A DNA stretch of 64,000 nt from Ottowia sp. Lineage in GTDB: Bacteria; Pseudomonadota; Gammaproteobacteria; Burkholderiales; Burkholderiaceae_C. Below the pieces are notes generated by a model. That model did not search any database and had not been told where the DNA came from. It worked only from the letters and a program-made list of their open reading frames with translations. Below, piece after piece: positions 34,894 to 40,984 of the stretch. The first letter of the stretch is position 1, and each line of letters starts with the position of its first letter. Where the stretch lies: NCBI RefSeq assembly GCF_016703145.1, contig NZ_JADJCO010000003.1, positions 1,504,001-1,568,000 on the forward strand. The letters are read 5' to 3'. Position numbers and translations under genes: made by a program.

Positions 34894-36171
34894 CTACTGG
34901 ATTTTCATGGCTTCCAAAGCATCCTTGATTGGGATAAAGAAGTTAATTCCTTGCGGCGATCTGTTTATTTGCACTCCTGATACGGCAATCCCGACCGCTT
35001 CGCCTGACCCATTAACTAGGGGGCCGCCACTATTTCCCGGCAGTACATTGACGTCACTTTGGATTAATGTTTTGTTATCTTCTTTTCTGACATTGCTGAC
35101 AACCCCGCGGGAAAGAGTTGCATCTAAATTTTCCGAAAGAGGGCTGCCAAGCGCATAAACATCCGTGCCGATTGATGGTAGAGCACGTTGCAATTTGAAA
35201 TGACGCGGTAAACTCGCTGGAACTTTTATGACCGCCACATCATATGCAGAGTTATAAGCAATAACATCCCCGCTGATTTCAAAGCCAGCACCGAGTTTTA
35301 CGACAACCTTATCTGATTCTCCGATGACGTGATGATTGGTCAGGATGAGGTTCTCGCCAATTGCAAAACCACTGCCATGGCCGTTCCCGGCGAAGATCGT
35401 CACCACGCCTTCCTTCCACTCATCCGCCTGTTTGTGAAAAGGCTTCGATTTTCCAGGGGTGATGATAAAGCCATCGGCCGTTTTGAATGTCGTTTCTTTG
35501 ACTGTTTCGCCGCCACGAACAACTATATTTCGAAATTTTTCATCGGCCAGAAGATTTCGTGCTGCCTGAGTGAATGCATTAATAATTATTGGATCAATGC
35601 CTCCTTCTTGGCTTTCTGAAGACTTGAACGAGCCCTCGGTGGTGACAGCGTGAACAACGGCTCGATCAAGTTTGGAATAAATTTGCCACTCAACCTTTAT
35701 GAAGGACTCTCCTTTTGAACTGGAAAAATTACCAAAACCAGCCATAGGGAAACAGACATTTGATTTTAATTCTTTCACCAGACCGGCAATCAATATTTCA
35801 GATTTCCAACTTGACGGATCTTCAAATAGCGCATTTGTATCTCCAACCGTTTTAAAAGAGTATTTTTCTAACTCCTCTTTAAAGGCATCGGTAAAGTCGT
35901 CTGAGTCGAGTTTTAATCGTCCGCCTTTCCAATTTAGATCGGCTTGAGGTACGCATAATAAGCCACCCTGTAATGCTCCAACGTGTTCACCCCGCTTCAA
36001 TCGCACGACAACTTTGGATAGTTGAATTGGCTTTGAATTTGCTGCTGCTTTTAGATCAAGTTGCTGTACTTGTTTGTCTTGAACATCCTTAATTACAGCA
36101 GAGGTTCCGCAGCCTGCTAGTGTTGTAGCGGTAAGCGCATAAATAAATAGTTTTTTCATCTGAGTTTTCAT
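34894..36171 (-). CDS. Lipoprotein with C-terminal trypsin-like (S1C) serine protease domain
   Basis: A 425-residue protein. The lipobox TTLAGC places the lipidated Cys at residue 21. Residues about 45-215 form a lipoprotein domain that I cannot name with confidence (FTDAFKEELEKYSFKTVGDT, IINAFTQAARNLLADEKF, reminiscent of YajG/CsgG-like lipoproteins). A trypsin-like domain occupies about 250-425, with His281 in LTNHHVIG, Asp311 in SAYDVAVIK and Ser381 in LPGNSGGPL, so the triad is complete. No PDZ domain follows. A start at 36159 (MKKLF) is equally possible. It is predicted to be anchored in an envelope membrane and to act on periplasmic proteins. Confidence 0.85.
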   Translation of the reverse strand: MKTQMKKLFIYALTATTLAGCGTSAVIKDVQDKQVQQLDLKAAANSKPIQLSKVVVRLKRGEHVGALQGGLLCVPQADLNWKGGRLKLDSDDFTDAFKEELEKYSFKTVGDTNALFEDPSSWKSEILIAGLVKELKSNVCFPMAGFGNFSSSKGESFIKVEWQIYSKLDRAVVHAVTTEGSFKSSESQEGGIDPIIINAFTQAARNLLADEKFRNIVVRGGETVKETTFKTADGFIITPGKSKPFHKQADEWKEGVVTIFAGNGHGSGFAIGENLILTNHHVIGESDKVVVKLGAGFEISGDVIAYNSAYDVAVIKVPASLPRHFKLQRALPSIGTDVYALGSPLSENLDATLSRGVVSNVRKEDNKTLIQSDVNVLPGNSGGPLVNGSGEAVGIAVSGVQINRSPQGINFFIPIKDALEAMKIQ

Positions 36172-36179
36172 GTGGATAA

Positions 36180-36239
36180 ACCTAACGGCCAAGGTAAGCG
36201 GCCCGCAGAATGCGGGTCCGCTTGACCGCAGAGTTAGAC
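36180..36239 (-). other. attC site
   Basis: ACCTAAC to GTTAGAC with arms AAGGTAAGCGGCCCGC and GCGGGTCCGCTTGACC. It ends hairpin cassette copy B. Confidence 0.9.
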
Positions 36240-36441
36240 CCGAAGGCCAAAAGGGGGCGCCCTGCCTTGAAGACGGGCGCAGCCCACGAAAAAGCGCTGG
36301 GCCACGGAAGCGGCGCAGCGCTGCAAGAAGGATAGCTGGTGGCGCTTGCTGCACAAGCGCTGGAGGCCCAAAAGGCTTGAAAGCCTTTGGAACAGGGCGG
36401 AGCGCTGGAACAGGTGGCTGCGCGCATAGAGCGGGTGATGG
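36240..36441 (-). repeat. Hairpin-rich cassette body, copy B (short form)
   Basis: 202 bp, the same length as copy C (37392-37593) and nearly the same sequence. The AAGCGCTGGGCC/GGCGCAGCGCT hairpin and the GATAGCTGGTGGCGCTTGCTG...GCGCTGGAGGCC element are present. The distal part differs from the long forms A and D. No gene with good start signals is seen. Confidence 0.72.
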
Positions 36442-36504
36442 GACTAACGTCCAAGCTCAGGGGCGCGCCGCTTGCGGCGCGTCCCTTGGAGCGCAGTGTT
36501 AGCC
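36442..36504 (-). other. attC site
   Basis: GACTAAC to GTTAGCC with arms CCAAGCTCAGGGGCGCGCC and GGCGCGTCCCTTGGAGCG. The stop codon of the 144-residue protein gene lies in its core. Confidence 0.85.
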
Positions 36505-36933
36505 ATTTTTCTTTCCGCGAGCTTTGACCAGCTTGTAGGCAGCTACGGCAATGCCGCCTGCCGCAACTACACCACCGCCAATTGCAGCGGGCACCGCCCA
36601 TGCTGGAGCTGTACCGATGCCCAGAACTGCCAGCGCGGGGCCAGCCCAGCCACCAATGGCTGCACCAGCCGTGGCGAATGGAACTGTGGCTGCCATACCT
36701 ACGCCGCCGGTTGCCAAGCCGACACCAGAACCAAAAACTCCCCCGGCGACACCGCCTATGGCAGCGCCAACAGCGCTGATTGTTCCAGTCGCTGATGCGC
36801 CTGCTGCGACAACTCCCGCAGCCGAGGCGGCTGAACCACCGGCGATTGCGACGCCAATGATTGAATTCTCGATCTTCTTCGAGGGCGGATGGTTGTTGTT
36901 GTCGTTGTCTGTGCTGTTGCTTGTGTCACTCAT
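36499..36933 (-). CDS. Glycine/alanine-rich membrane protein (cassette gene)
   Basis: A 144-residue protein. A polar Ser/Asn/Asp-rich N-terminus (MSDTSNSTDNDNNNHPPSKK) is followed by about 100 residues of Gly/Ala-rich hydrophobic sequence with G-x3-G spacing (glycine-zipper-like), ending VAAYKLVKARGKKNG with a basic tail. Such sequences insert in membranes and are seen in bacteriocin-like and pore-forming small proteins as well as in phage-type membrane proteins. No specific function is assigned. Its ATG is two bases beyond the stop of the preceding lipoprotein gene, so the cassette carries both. Confidence 0.75.
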   Translation of the reverse strand: MSDTSNSTDNDNNNHPPSKKIENSIIGVAIAGGSAASAAGVVAAGASATGTISAVGAAIGGVAGGVFGSGVGLATGGVGMAATVPFATAGAAIGGWAGPALAVLGIGTAPAWAVPAAIGGGVVAAGGIAVAAYKLVKARGKKNG

Positions 36934-36935
36934 CT

Positions 36936-37316
36936 TTAGTCTCCCTTCCAGTTTTTGATGTCGCACAGTGCGGCTGCGTTGTCTTTCTTTTCGCCGATAG
37001 TCGCAGTGAGGCATTTGAGCGCTTCGGACTTGTATATCAGCGGGTTAATCACAGACTTACGAATTTGACACTTGTGTTGAGACTGGAGATTCAGGCTAAT
37101 TTGTATAACCTGAAGATGGTTGTTCGCGGCTATGTACCGTGCGGCCTGTTGCATCGCTCCTTTGTCAAACACATCACCCTCCGCAAGGGTAAGCGCAACC
37201 TGCCTAATGCTATTGTCGATGGTCGTGTCGAGTTCCTGGCAAATTGGTTCAGGTGGCTTGGTACACGCGGTTTGTGAGATGGCTACAGCGATCAAGAGTG
37301 CAATGGTGCGGCTCAT
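36936..37316 (-). CDS. Small lipoprotein (cassette gene)
   Basis: A 126-residue protein with a lipoprotein signal peptide, MSRTIALLIAVAISQTAC, lipidated Cys at 18. The mature part is helical and has five further cysteines (ICQEL, HKCQI, LKCLT, LCDIKNW region), likely paired. A pattern with two or more helical cysteine pairs suggests a folded periplasmic domain. It is the upstream partner of the glycine-rich protein gene (2-bp gap), which suggests a functional pair. Family unknown. Confidence 0.78.
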   Translation of the reverse strand: MSRTIALLIAVAISQTACTKPPEPICQELDTTIDNSIRQVALTLAEGDVFDKGAMQQAARYIAANNHLQVIQISLNLQSQHKCQIRKSVINPLIYKSEALKCLTATIGEKKDNAAALCDIKNWKGD

Positions 37317-37335
37317 AGTGGCTCCGTGTCGAAAT

Positions 37336-37391
37336 GGCTAACGGCCAAGGTAAGCGGCGGCGAAGCCGTCCGCTTGACCGCAGAGTTAGAC
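37336..37391 (-). other. attC site
   Basis: GGCTAAC to GTTAGAC with arms AAGGTAAGCGGCGGC and GCCGTCCGCTTGACC. It ends hairpin cassette copy C. Confidence 0.9.
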
Positions 37392-37593
37392 CCGAAGGCC
37401 AAAAGGGAGCGCCCAGCCTTGAAGACGTGCGCGGCCCATGAAAAAGCGCTGGGCCACGGAAGCGGCGCAGCGCTGCAAGAATGATAGCTGGTGGCGCTTG
37501 GCTGGCAAGCGCTGGAGGCCAAAAAGGCTAGAAAGCCTTTGGAACAGGGCCGAGCGCTGAAATAAGTGGCTGCGCGCATAGAGCGGGTGATGG
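37392..37593 (-). repeat. Hairpin-rich cassette body, copy C (short form)
   Basis: 202 bp, nearly the same as copy B. The CTTGGCTGGCAAG loop differs from the CTTGCTGCACAAG loop of the other copies in a way that keeps the arms paired, which suggests selection on or recent origin of the hairpin. No convincing gene. Confidence 0.72.
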
Positions 37594-37653
37594 GACTAAC
37601 GGCCAAGGTAAGCCGACCGCCGTAGGCGGGTCGGCTTGACCGCAATGTTAGAC
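37594..37653 (-). other. attC site
   Basis: GACTAAC to GTTAGAC with arms AAGGTAAGCCGACCGCC and GGCGGGTCGGCTTGACC. It ends hairpin cassette copy D. Confidence 0.9.
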
Positions 37654-37912
37654 CCGAAGGCCGAAAGGGAGCGCCCAGACTTGAAGACGGGCGCGGCCCA
37701 CGAAAAAGCGCTGCGCCACGGAAGCGACGCAGCGCTGCAAGAATGATAGCTGGTGGCGCTTACTGCACAAGCGCTGGAGGCCAAAAAGGCTTGAAACTTG
37801 CGCAGTGCAGACAGGCGAAGCCCGGCGCAGCGCCAAAACCCCAAAGGAGAAACCTTTGAGATTGGCGAAGCGCTGGAATAAATGCTGGCCTGCATAAAGC
37901 GGAATATGAAGG
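37654..37912 (-). repeat. Hairpin-rich cassette body, copy D (long form)
   Basis: 259 bp, the same length as copy A. AAAGCGCTGCG/CGCAGCGCT hairpin, then GATAGCTGGTGGCGCTTACTGCACAAGCGCTGGAGGCC-like text (recognisable in parts), then the long-form tail with GCAGCGCCAAAACCCCAAAG. No convincing gene. Confidence 0.72.
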
Positions 37913-38024
37913 GACTAACGTTTGAGCTAACCGGACCGTTGCGGCGTGTGGCTAAAGGCCCAGAATGAAATGGCGGGCCTTTGGCCGCACGCCGCAATGG
38001 GTCCGGTTGAGCGAATGGTTAGGC
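37913..38024 (-). other. attC site (long form, 112 bp)
   Basis: GACTAAC to GTTAGGC. A long palindromic arm: TTGAGCTAACCGGACC pairs with GGGTCCGGTTGAGCGAA, and GGCGTGTGGCTAAAGGCC with GGCCTTTGGCCGCACGCC. The stop codon of the HsdR-N-like gene lies in its core. It closely resembles the attC at 39215. Confidence 0.92.
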
Positions 38025-39149
38025 CTCGCCGTTCTTGCCGTTTGATGGCGAAAGGTAAGAAGCTACCGTCGCCTTGATCTGATCCGCGTAGTTGAAGATG
38101 TCTTCTACTGCATCCAGTTCAACAACGGCTTCTTCTCGCTTGTCATTGAAGGTTCCAAGTCTCAGTTTCTGGGTGTTGTTGAAACGAAGCCTGCAGATTG
38201 CTTTTCTATTGTTGTCATCTAACAGAATTGCACAGTAGCTCTGAGCATCGCGCATGAATATTCTCTTGGCCGGAACGACGCCTCGCAAAATCGCTCGTAC
38301 GGTGTGAAATGCTTCCAGCTCTTCCGGCGAAGTAATAACTGCTGGTTCTGACGGTGCAGCCGCCGCTGATTGGGTTTCGGCTGAAGGTTGTTGGGTCTGC
38401 ATTGGTGTGCGATCAGTGATAGTGATTGACTCGGGCGCCATTGCGCCCTTAAGCCGTTCATTTATTTTCTCACCAATCAATTGTTCAAAAGCTCGCTTGG
38501 TGATTGCGGTAAACTGATCTCTGATCTGAGGTGTGAATCGTTTAGCACCAAGCAACTCCGACGAAGCCAATCGTACGAATTCTTCTGTTGGACTTGTCAT
38601 CCACTCCGCGAGTTTCGATTGAATCACGCGGGTGTATTTGAGTTCGTTTGCGGTGGTTAATATTGTGTCAAGATCGAAGGCAGCCTTCGCAAATTTCTTG
38701 AGTTCTTCAACATCCCGCTCCTTGAAGTCCAGTATATTGAACTCGAAGAACGGCTTCTCATCCATCTTGTTCGGCTGTTCCAAGTCAGTGAAGAAGCGGT
38801 AGGTAAGTCCGTTTGTGAGAACACCGAATCGGGCTGCTGTTACATGGAAGTATCTAAATAACTGGGCTGCGTGATTGATGCTTAGATCGCCGCCACTCTT
38901 CTTGCATTCGAACAAGATTATCGGTTTTCCATCCCTTAGAATTGCGTAATCAACTTTCTCGCCTTTCTTGGTCCCAATATCAGCTATTAGTTCGGGCGTG
39001 ACTTCAAGCGGATCAAATACGTTGTATCCAAGAATTTGGATGAACGGCATGATCATGGCGTTCTTGGTCGCCTCTTCCGTTTGGATCAAATCTTTGGTTG
39101 TTGTAACCCTGGACGCAAGTACCCGCAGCTGATCGATAAAGTCCATCAT
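38019..39149 (-). CDS. HsdR N-terminal-domain nuclease-like protein (no helicase)
   Basis: A 376-residue protein whose N-terminal part matches type I restriction enzyme HsdR N-terminal (PD-(D/E)xK) domains: TKNAMIMPFIQILGYNVFDP, Asp67 in EKVDYAILRDGK, Glu81 and Lys83 in IILFECKK, and NHAAQLFRYFHVTAARFGVL. The C-terminal region (about 280-376) shows IFMRDAQSYCAILLDDNN and GTFNDKREEAVVELDAVEDI, a conserved domain of lone HsdR-N-type proteins. No helicase or specificity subunit is present in the cassette. Roles in defence or DNA repair are possible. It is the largest cassette gene apart from the protease. Confidence 0.82.
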   Translation of the reverse strand: MMDFIDQLRVLASRVTTTKDLIQTEEATKNAMIMPFIQILGYNVFDPLEVTPELIADIGTKKGEKVDYAILRDGKPIILFECKKSGGDLSINHAAQLFRYFHVTAARFGVLTNGLTYRFFTDLEQPNKMDEKPFFEFNILDFKERDVEELKKFAKAAFDLDTILTTANELKYTRVIQSKLAEWMTSPTEEFVRLASSELLGAKRFTPQIRDQFTAITKRAFEQLIGEKINERLKGAMAPESITITDRTPMQTQQPSAETQSAAAAPSEPAVITSPEELEAFHTVRAILRGVVPAKRIFMRDAQSYCAILLDDNNRKAICRLRFNNTQKLRLGTFNDKREEAVVELDAVEDIFNYADQIKATVASYLSPSNGKNGEA

Positions 39150-39214
39150 TCCTCCGTTGTGATTTGAGTTGGCTGTTGAAAAGTGCGGTGTATTGCCGCG
39201 GTTGAAATTGCGAG

Positions 39215-39328
39215 GCCTAACGTTTGAGCTAACCGGCACATTGTGGTGTGACGGCATTTGACCCAGAATGAAATGGCGGGGCAAATGCCGGCACGCCGCA
39301 ATGTGTCCGGTTGAGCGAATTGTTAGGC
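39215..39328 (-). other. attC site (long form, 114 bp)
   Basis: GCCTAAC to GTTAGGC. TTGAGCTAACCGGCACATTG pairs with CAATGTGTCCGGTTGAGCG, and GGCATTTGACCCAG... pairs with ...GCAAATGCCGGCACGCC. The stop of the CFI-box-like gene is in its core. It is nearly a sister of the attC at 37913. Confidence 0.93.
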
Positions 39329-39787
39329 CTCGCCTTCGAGGTGCTGGCAGCCCATGACCAAAGCCATCTCTTGATACAAAGCAACTGCTTCGTCTAAATT
39401 TCCGGAATCTATTGCAGCCACACACTGAAGCACAACGCCCCAAACGTAGTCCAGCTCGGTCTTGTTCTTTAGATCGGCAACGATCCTTGGAGCAGTTTCG
39501 TAATAACTCGCAACAAGACTTCTACCTTCTGGAGATCGCATCATGTATGAGTCGCGAAGCATGCGAAGTGTCTGCAACTCGTGGCAGTCGTCCGGTCGAC
39601 CCATGTGTTCACATGCTGCCGTTGTCAGATAACACTTAGATTTCTTTGAGCTACCTGCGTCGCTCCGCTTTGCTCGCCACTGGCCGTCAGTGTTGCGTGA
39701 CCGGTTCTGTCCGCGAGTCGGACCTGACTTCACGACGGGACCTCCAGTGTCTTTTGGTGACTTTGAATTCTTCTTCGATCCGAACAT
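39323..39787 (-). CDS. CFI-box-like small protein (cassette gene)
   Basis: A 154-residue protein. A basic, Ser/Lys-rich N-terminus (FGSKKNSKSPKDTGGPVVK) precedes KCYLTTAACEHMGRPDDC and ELQTLRMLRDSYMMRSPEGR, which looks like the CFI-box motif (C-[FY]-[IL]-x-T-A-A) of proteins annotated as CFI-box-CTERM or carrying similar helices. The C-terminal part is an alpha-helical repeat-like segment. No signal peptide is seen. Function is unknown. The TAA stop sits inside the attC core. Confidence 0.72.
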   Translation of the reverse strand: MFGSKKNSKSPKDTGGPVVKSGPTRGQNRSRNTDGQWRAKRSDAGSSKKSKCYLTTAACEHMGRPDDCHELQTLRMLRDSYMMRSPEGRSLVASYYETAPRIVADLKNKTELDYVWGVVLQCVAAIDSGNLDEAVALYQEMALVMGCQHLEGEA

Positions 39788-39832
39788 TGCATTTCTCCAA
39801 GGGTGGATGGGTTGCGGGATGCGGCCTGCGAG

Positions 39833-39890
39833 GCCTAACAAATGAGTTCAGCCGCCGCCGTAGGCGGTCGGCTGCGACGCATAGTTAGAT
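39833..39890 (-). other. attC site
   Basis: GCCTAAC to GTTAGAT with arms GAGTTCAGCCGCCGCC and GGCGGTCGGCTGCGAC. It follows the small lipoprotein gene at 39904. Confidence 0.88.
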
Positions 39891-39903
39891 ATTGATAGGA
39901 AAA

Positions 39904-40200
39904 CTATTCTGCTACGCACTTGAAGCGAATTTCTGTTTTTGGAAAATTACCAAGGATGTAAGGCGGCTTGGCGTCAATTGTTTCTATGATTTCAACAGCC
40001 TTGCCTGTTTTTTTGCACTGATCGAATGCTTCTTTCATCGCTTCTGCTTTGAGAGTTCCCATGCCAGTGAACCCAGTGGCGGCTTGTCGAGAGACCATAT
40101 AGGTATTGCTGCCCATTTGTACAACGCCGGAGTTGGCAGCGCATCCTGAGATGGTTGCAAGTGTGAAGAGTAGAAACGAGGTTGTGATGTTGTTTTGCAT
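39904..40200 (-). CDS. Small lipoprotein (cassette gene)
   Basis: A 98-residue protein with signal peptide and lipobox TISGCAANSG (Cys at 20). The mature part NTYMVSRQAATGFTGMGTLK and AEAMKEAFDQCKKTGKAVEI resembles a small family of YgdI/YgdR-like and related short lipoproteins, with one disulfide possible (DQCKK, RFKCVAE). Predicted to be anchored in the outer membrane. The start ATG lies upstream of a clean reading frame. Confidence 0.78.
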   Translation of the reverse strand: MQNNITTSFLLFTLATISGCAANSGVVQMGSNTYMVSRQAATGFTGMGTLKAEAMKEAFDQCKKTGKAVEIIETIDAKPPYILGNFPKTEIRFKCVAE

Positions 40201-40224
40201 GCTTTGATTTAAGAAGGATTGAAA

Positions 40225-40283
40225 ATCTAACGCCCTGATTTCAGTCGCCGCTGTGGGTGGTCGCTTGCGACGAATAGTTAGGA
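40225..40283 (-). other. attC site
   Basis: ATCTAAC to GTTAGGA with arms TGATTTCAGTCGCCGC and GTGGTCGCTTGCGACG. It follows the cassette gene at 40289. Confidence 0.82.
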
Positions 40284-40288
40284 TCGCG

Positions 40289-40573
40289 TTATTTGATTTC
40301 ATAGCGAACGTAGCCGTTCCACTCGTCAATTGCATTTTTGGCTGCACGTTTGTGATTTTCTACGGCCTCATTCTGCTCATCCACGAAGTCACTAATGCAT
40401 TGTTTGTAGCGCGCAACATCGTCTTTAAACTGCTCCACTTCCCAGTTGCTGGTGAATTTGTACGGTTTTATTGGCTTGCGACACGAGTGAGACGGTAAAT
40501 AATTGTCTGCGTATACAGAACCTGATGCTAAAGCAAGGATTAAGGTAAAGTTTTTAACTGCAACCGCATAAAT
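40289..40573 (-). CDS. Secreted small protein without a conventional start codon
   Basis: The frame reads VAVKNFTLILALASGSVYA (signal peptide), then DNYLPSHSCRKPIKPYKF, NWEVEQFKDDVARYKQCISD and FVDEQNEAVENHKRAAKNAI before ending in VRYEIK: about 80 mature residues with two cysteines and a coiled-coil-like helix. There is no ATG, GTG or TTG in frame before the signal peptide; ATT at 40573-40571 is the only near-canonical codon. An ATG in another frame (ATGCGGTTGCAG) could be joined by a one-base change in the AAAAA run at 40552. It is cassette gene 2 from the integrase. Confidence 0.62.
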   Translation of the reverse strand: MYAVAVKNFTLILALASGSVYADNYLPSHSCRKPIKPYKFTSNWEVEQFKDDVARYKQCISDFVDEQNEAVENHKRAAKNAIDEWNGYVRYEIK

Positions 40574-40586
40574 AAAATTTAATTAA

Positions 40587-40645
40587 GACTAGCGCCCTGA
40601 ATTTAGCCGGCGTTGTAGACGGTCGGCTGTGACAAAAATTTAGAA
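40587..40645 (-). other. Degenerate attC-like site
   Basis: GACTAGC to TTTAGAA with arms TGAATTTAGCCGGCGTTG and CGGTCGGCTGTGACA. Both cores differ from the consensus, but order and arms match the neighbouring attC. It follows the gene at 40655. Confidence 0.6.
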
Positions 40646-40654
40646 ACGATAAGG

Positions 40655-40855
40655 CTATGAATAAAACTTCACATAAATAAACATGCCAACCCAAGGGGCG
40701 ATGGCGAGAATCACAAAAAATCCTTTAACAAACGCTGATTTCCCCGAGCTACCTCGGTCAAGTTTATTTGTGATGTTTAGCGAAAATTTATATATCAAAC
40801 GAAGAATAAAAAGTACTAGCAGCATTGCTAGCGCTTGTCCGATGACTTGTGCCAT
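40655..40855 (-). CDS. Small membrane protein (first cassette gene)
   Basis: A 66-residue protein with two hydrophobic segments: QALAMLLVLFILRLIYKF (about 8-25) and KGFFVILAIAPWVGMFIY (about 45-62), separated by a polar loop with TNKLDRGSSGKSA. It is likely an inner-membrane protein with both termini on one side. It is the gene nearest the integrase and would be the first expressed from an attI-proximal promoter. Function is unknown. Confidence 0.72.
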   Translation of the reverse strand: MAQVIGQALAMLLVLFILRLIYKFSLNITNKLDRGSSGKSAFVKGFFVILAIAPWVGMFIYVKFYS

Positions 40856-40861
40856 TTGAGC

Positions 40862-40930
40862 CTCTAACTAGAATTAGACGACGCCCGGGCGGGGCGTCAT
40901 CGTCAGATAAGATCGTAGCACCCCACACCG
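40862..40930 (-). other. Presumed attI site next to the integrase gene
   Basis: CTCTAAC (40862-40868; GTTAGAG in cassette orientation) is the junction core where the first cassette begins. A bulged hairpin (GACGACGCCC with GGGCGTCATCGTC, 40877-40904) follows toward intI. The integrase start is at 40985. The outer boundary is estimated. No LexA-type CTG-N10-CAG box is seen between attI and intI. Confidence 0.7.
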
Positions 40931-40984
40931 CCTACAGGAAAGCCCCAAGGTACCTGCCGTTTAGGCAAACCTAAAATTCTGCGG

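Noticed and set aside
36499..36933. A named bacteriocin assignment for the glycine-rich cassette protein
   Set aside because: Only composition and a membrane-like pattern support it; no leader, processing or immunity gene is recognised.
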